DNA of 10,032 nt. Origin: an uncultured Gemmatimonadota bacterium (GTDB taxonomy: Bacteria; Gemmatimonadota; Gemmatimonadetes; Gemmatimonadales; Gemmatimonadaceae). Positions 6,517 through 10,032 of this stretch are shown here, in pieces. The DNA is taken from the NCBI GenBank assembly GCA_903894655.1, contig CAITQY010000006.1:1-10032 (forward strand). Direction: 5' to 3'. A model generated the notes under the pieces. That model saw only the letters and a program-made list of their open reading frames with translations. It was not told the origin of the DNA and made no database searches. The number at the start of each line of letters is the position of its first letter. Position 1 is the first letter of the stretch. Position numbers and translations under genes: made by a program.

Positions 6517-8298
6517 ATGCGAACCCCCATACGACTCACGACAGCTGCGCTGCTCTCGCTCGGCGCCCTCGGCACCGCGTTCGGTGCGGCCTGCGCCCCG
6601 GCCGCCGATCGGGCCGCCGATCCGACCGCGACCTCCGCCAGCCTCGCCCCCTTCGTGGACCGCTATCTCGACGGCTTCGCGCAACGGCATCCCTCCATCG
6701 CAGCCGGCAACGGCTTGCACGATCACGACGACCGGCTCGACGATTTCTCGGCCGAGGCGATCGCCGTCGAGATCGCGACCCTCAAGTCGGCAGCGGCCGA
6801 GCTCGCGGCGTTCAGCGATTCGTCACTCACCCCCGACGAGCGCGTGGACAAACGCATTCTCGCCGGCGTGATCGACGGGTGGCTGCTCGAGCAGGAAACG
6901 CTGGAGAACTGGAAGCGCAATCCAATGACATACGCCAGTGCGTTGTCGGATGGCGTGCACAACCTGATGACGATGGAGAACGACGCGGCGCCAGTGCGCA
7001 TGCGCCGCATCATCGCGAAGCTCGCCGGTGTGCCCGCATTACTGCAGGCGGCGCGCACGAACATCGTCAATCCGCCCCGGATCTTCGCCGAACGCGGACT
7101 CGGCATGATGCGCGGTGCGTCCACAATGCTCACCACCGACGTGCCCGTCGCCTTCGCCGCGGAGAAGGGCACACCGCTCATGGATTCGCTCGTGAGCGCC
7201 GCGACGGTCGCGTCGCGAGCCATCGACGCGTACACCACCGATTTCGAGAAGACCGTACTCCCTACCGCCAACGGTGAGTGGAAGGTCGGTGGTGACGCGG
7301 TCGCGCGACGCTACCGCGCGGAAGAACTCATCGATGTGCCGCTGGCCGACCTCGCCGCCCTCGGTGAGCGGGAACTCAAGAGCGCGCAGGAGCGCTTCCG
7401 TGCCGCCGCACTACGATTGGCGCCAGGCGCCGATCCACAGGCCACGTGGCTCACGATTCGCCGCGATCATCCCAAGCGCGGCGACGTGGTGGCGGCGGCG
7501 CAGGCCATCGTGGATTCGCTCACGCGCTTCGTCGCGGCCAAGAACCTCGCCGTCGTCCCCGAGGGTGAGCGGGTGGTGGTCGCTCCGGCGCTGCCCTTCT
7601 CACTGGGCTTCGCCTCGATGCACGCGTCGCCGCCGCTCGAGAAGACGCCGTTGCAAAGTTTCTACTACATCACCGACGCCGACTCGGCAGATTCGCCCGC
7701 GCAGCAGGACGCGTGGCTCGAGCGCTTCAACTACGCCTCACTGGCGATTACGTCGGCCCACGAAGCGATGCCCGGTCATTGGCTGCACGCCGTGCACATG
7801 CGCCAGACACCGGGCAAGATCCGTCGCATCTGGATCGGCCTGAATCCGTTTCCGCAGCCGTCATCGGGACAGGATGGCTGGGCGCACTACGCCGAAGAGC
7901 TCGTGGTGGAGCAAGGCTTCATGAACAGCGATCCGCGCTACGAACTCGCGCAGCTGAGTGATGCGCTCACCCGCATCTGCCGACTGCTCTCCGGCATTCG
8001 TTTGCACACCGGAGAGTGGACCCTCGCCCAGGCGCAGGAGTGCTTCGAGCAGCAAGCGTACGTGGCCGCACCCGCTGCCAAGCGTGAAGCGGAACGTGGC
8101 ACCTACGACCCCACCTACGGCGGCTACTTCCTGGGCAAGCGTGGCATGCTTACGCTGCGGCGCGATGTGAAGGCGGCACAAGGCGCAAACTTCAATCTCC
8201 GCGATTTCCACGAACGCGTCATGAAGAACGGCATCGCGCCGATCTGGGCGCACCGGCAGCTCTTGTTGCCGGGTGACACCTCACGGGTAATTCAGTGA
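6517..8298 (+). CDS. Exported DUF885 protein, putative metallohydrolase
   Basis: The protein is 593 residues, a usual length for DUF885. Residues 1-26 form an export signal (basic start, hydrophobic 8-25) ending in GAAC; Cys26 could be lipidated, but glycine at -3 makes the lipobox atypical. The mature N-terminus has the family motif GLHDHDDRLDDFS (66-78). The putative active site is HEAMPGH (H415, E416, H421), followed by GWAHYAEELVVEQGF (454-468), whose E460/E461 correspond to the conserved glutamates after EGWA-type motifs. This layout is like zinc peptidases of the gluzincin type with a stretched HE-x4-H spacing; the reaction is not well established for the family. The ATG at 6517 is the first in this frame; the Shine-Dalgarno is weak. 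Its stop overlaps the next start by four bases, so it leads a coupled operon containing a second DUF885 gene. Confidence 0.93.
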   Translation: MRTPIRLTTAALLSLGALGTAFGAACAPAADRAADPTATSASLAPFVDRYLDGFAQRHPSIAAGNGLHDHDDRLDDFSAEAIAVEIATLKSAAAELAAFSDSSLTPDERVDKRILAGVIDGWLLEQETLENWKRNPMTYASALSDGVHNLMTMENDAAPVRMRRIIAKLAGVPALLQAARTNIVNPPRIFAERGLGMMRGASTMLTTDVPVAFAAEKGTPLMDSLVSAATVASRAIDAYTTDFEKTVLPTANGEWKVGGDAVARRYRAEELIDVPLADLAALGERELKSAQERFRAAALRLAPGADPQATWLTIRRDHPKRGDVVAAAQAIVDSLTRFVAAKNLAVVPEGERVVVAPALPFSLGFASMHASPPLEKTPLQSFYYITDADSADSPAQQDAWLERFNYASLAITSAHEAMPGHWLHAVHMRQTPGKIRRIWIGLNPFPQPSSGQDGWAHYAEELVVEQGFMNSDPRYELAQLSDALTRICRLLSGIRLHTGEWTLAQAQECFEQQAYVAAPAAKREAERGTYDPTYGGYFLGKRGMLTLRRDVKAAQGANFNLRDFHERVMKNGIAPIWAHRQLLLPGDTSRVIQ

Positions 8299-9446
8299 CC
8301 GCCAGCAACGACATCGTTCGTGTGGGAGTGCTCGGCGCCGGTGCCTGGGCGCAGTTCGCCCATCTTCCCGGCTGGAAGCGCGATCCGCGCTGCACCATCG
8401 TCGCGATCGCCGATCCCATCGTTGAGCGTGCCCGCGAATTCGCCGCGCAATTCGACATTCCGAACGTGTATGCCACGCACGAAGAGCTGATCGCCCGCAC
8501 CGATATCGATGTGGTCGACGTGTGCACGCCGAGCGCGACGCACTTTTCGCTGAGCTGTGCGGCAATGGAAGCGGGAAAGCATGTGCTGTGCGAGAAGCCG
8601 GTGGCGTACGACTTCACCGAAACGCGACGCGCGGCGGCACTAGCGGCAAGCAAGGGATTGAAGACGAAGCTCGGCTTCACCTTTCGCTACTCGCCGGCCA
8701 TGCGCTACATGAAATCACTGATCGACGAGGGCTACATCGGCACGCCGTTCATCTTCAACGGCTACGAGCAGAACTCGCAGTGGCTCGATCCGCAAACGCC
8801 GCTGCGTCAGGTCGATCATGAAGCCGACCAGACGGACATTCATGTGTCGTCGCTGGAAGGGTACGGCGCACCGATCATGGACATTGGCCACCTGTTCATG
8901 GGCAGTCGCTTCAAGTCGGTCGTCGGCACGATGAAGAACTTCATCCCCGAGCGCATGGTGCGCGCCACCGGCACCATGATGCGCATGAATATCGACGACG
9001 GCGACATATTTATCGGTGAGTTCGACAACGGCGGTATTGGCTCCATTCAAACCAGCTTCGTGACGGTGGGCAACTATCCCGGCATCGAGGCGCGTGTGTA
9101 TGGCAGCAAAGGCGCGCTCATCTGTCGCTTGGTCGAAGAGAACGGCATCTGCGAAACGCTCAAAGGCGCGACCGCCGATTCGGTCGAGTTCAAGGAGCTC
9201 GAGATTCCGCAGCGCTTTTATCCGGCCGGCGGCAGTGCGCGCGAGTCATGGCGCTCGCTCTTTTATGCCAACCTGATCGGCTCGTTCATCTCCGAGATCC
9301 GCGGTGAAGTGGAAGGCAACGAGGGCAACTTCGAAGATGGGGCCCATGTGCAGGAGCTCATCAACGCCGTCGAGCGCTCCTTCCGTGAACGGCGCTGGGT
9401 GAACATTCCGCTCGAACAGCCCCCCGTCGCGGGATCGGCATCCTGA
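8295..9446 (+). CDS. Gfo/Idh/MocA-family NAD(P)-dependent oxidoreductase
   Basis: The protein is 383 residues, typical for the family, with no signal peptide. The N-terminal Rossmann fold has VGVLGAGAWA (10-19) for the dinucleotide and an acidic residue after the second strand (IADP, D40). CTPSATH (77-83) and the CEKPV motif (99-103, K101 catalytic) follow. The C-terminal alpha/beta domain begins near residue 125. The region that usually reads D-x-G-x-H in this family reads MDIGHL here (D196, H199), so the histidine is one position early. These enzymes oxidise or reduce sugars and related polyols, but the substrate cannot be assigned. The start is GTG at 8295 in a GTGA overlap with the DUF885 stop, which indicates translational coupling. 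The start of a second DUF885 gene follows immediately after the stop. Confidence 0.94.
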   Translation: MTASNDIVRVGVLGAGAWAQFAHLPGWKRDPRCTIVAIADPIVERAREFAAQFDIPNVYATHEELIARTDIDVVDVCTPSATHFSLSCAAMEAGKHVLCEKPVAYDFTETRRAAALAASKGLKTKLGFTFRYSPAMRYMKSLIDEGYIGTPFIFNGYEQNSQWLDPQTPLRQVDHEADQTDIHVSSLEGYGAPIMDIGHLFMGSRFKSVVGTMKNFIPERMVRATGTMMRMNIDDGDIFIGEFDNGGIGSIQTSFVTVGNYPGIEARVYGSKGALICRLVEENGICETLKGATADSVEFKELEIPQRFYPAGGSARESWRSLFYANLIGSFISEIRGEVEGNEGNFEDGAHVQELINAVERSFRERRWVNIPLEQPPVAGSAS

Positions 9447-9463
9447 GTCACGACACGCCGGCG

Positions 9464-10032
9464 GTGCTCGACCGCTTCCTCACGCAGTACTTCGAACGTC
9501 ATCCCGTGAACGCCACGTTCACGGGGCTGCACACGCATGACCATCGGCTCCCCGACTGGTCGCGCGACGCGCGTGACACCGACGTGGCGGAGTTGGCCGA
9601 ATTGCACGATGCGTTGTTCAGCGCCTTCCCGCCTTGCAGAGATGCCGCCCTCGCCGGCAACATCGACGCCGTCGACGCCGAGCTGGCGCGCGCGAACATC
9701 GATGTGCGTATTCTCGAAACGCAGAGCCGCTTCTTTCACGATCGGAATCCCGCGCTTTGGACCGGCGAGGCGATCTTCAGCGTGGTGTCGTTGCTGCTGC
9801 GACCCACGCAGCCGATCGAGGCCTGCACCACCTCCATCAGCGCGCGGCTCCGCGCGATCCCCGCGTTCCTGGGCGCGATGCCGACGGCACTGACTGAACC
9901 GGTGCCCGCCATCTGGATCGATCGCGCCACCCGCGAAGCCCGCGCATTCGCGGCGTTCCTGCGCGGCCAGCTGCGCCTTTGGTGCACTGAGCACGGAGTC
10001 ACCGATGCGGAGCAACAGTCGCTGAACGAAGC
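9464..10032 (+). CDS. Second DUF885 protein, N-terminal part, no signal peptide, cut by window edge
   Basis: The frame is open from the in-frame stop at 9386 to the window end, giving 189 codons from GTG 9464. It is homologous to the N-terminal third of the upstream DUF885 protein: GLHTHDHRLPDWS (21-33) matches GLHDHDDRLDDFS, and ILETQ with the following aromatic, Arg-Asn-Pro stretch matches LLEQE and its following NP. The active-site half lies beyond the window. No ATG exists in frame near the start; GTG at 9464 (17 bases after the oxidoreductase stop) is the best standard choice, while CTG at 9443 would overlap that stop in a CTGA arrangement. Neither gives a signal peptide, so the product is predicted to be cytosolic, unlike its paralogue. 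It is probably co-transcribed with the oxidoreductase. The family call is firm and the start is uncertain. Confidence 0.88.
   Translation, partial: MLDRFLTQYFERHPVNATFTGLHTHDHRLPDWSRDARDTDVAELAELHDALFSAFPPCRDAALAGNIDAVDAELARANIDVRILETQSRFFHDRNPALWTGEAIFSVVSLLLRPTQPIEACTTSISARLRAIPAFLGAMPTALTEPVPAIWIDRATREARAFAAFLRGQLRLWCTEHGVTDAEQQSLNE

Noticed and set aside
6465..7277. Plus-strand open frame of 270 codons overlapping the DUF885 start
   Set aside because: It is an Arg-rich shadow frame; the DUF885 signature is in the 6517 frame.
9447..9463. Possible frameshift or gene remnant, because the second DUF885 gene lacks an ATG
   Set aside because: The frame is intact from the family signature to the window end and GTG starts are used elsewhere here, so a pseudogene is not supported.
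9263..10015. Minus-strand open frame of 250 codons over the second DUF885 gene
   Set aside because: There are no domain motifs, and the plus strand shows clear homology to the upstream DUF885 protein.

Overview
The window is GC-rich bacterial chromosome with tightly packed genes, several of them predicted lipoproteins or secreted enzymes. Exported DUF885 and M20 hydrolases, a DUF305 lipoprotein and an LVIVD-type propeller lipoprotein, together with high GC, suggest a soil or freshwater member of Gemmatimonadota or a similar Gram-negative phylum. This is inference from gene content only, because no rRNA or other phylogenetic marker is present. I see no tRNA, rRNA, CRISPR array, transposase, integrase or phage gene.

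Left part, minus strand (1-3622). Three genes read leftward: a YkgJ-type cysteine-rich protein (2888-3622), a DUF305 lipoprotein with a Met/His-rich linker (2060-2785), and a large LVIVD-repeat beta-propeller lipoprotein that runs off the left edge (1-1959). The two gaps between them carry short tandem repeats: a 10-bp unit before the DUF305 gene and a degenerate 12-bp unit before the propeller gene. The DUF305 and propeller products are both predicted to be lipid-anchored outside the cytoplasm and may be co-transcribed.

Middle (3623-6408). An OFA-family major facilitator transporter (3714-4952, plus) diverges from the YkgJ gene. It converges with a secreted M20 metallopeptidase (4957-6408, minus), with only four bases between the two stop codons.

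Right part, plus strand (6517-10032). Divergent from the M20 gene is a compact operon: an exported DUF885 protein (6517-8298), a Gfo/Idh/MocA oxidoreductase whose GTG start overlaps the preceding stop by four bases (8295-9446), and the N-terminal part of a second DUF885 protein (from about 9464, cut by the window edge). The first DUF885 protein has an export signal and the second has none. The M20 enzyme and the exported DUF885 protein may together degrade extracytoplasmic peptide or amide substrates, while the oxidoreductase and second DUF885 protein act in the cytosol. That division of labour is inference.

Most of the window consists of recognisable families. The least ordinary items are the DUF885-oxidoreductase-DUF885 operon, the helical insertion in the propeller protein, the Met-rich DUF305 linker and the two small tandem-repeat arrays. 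I did not find a clearly new biological system.
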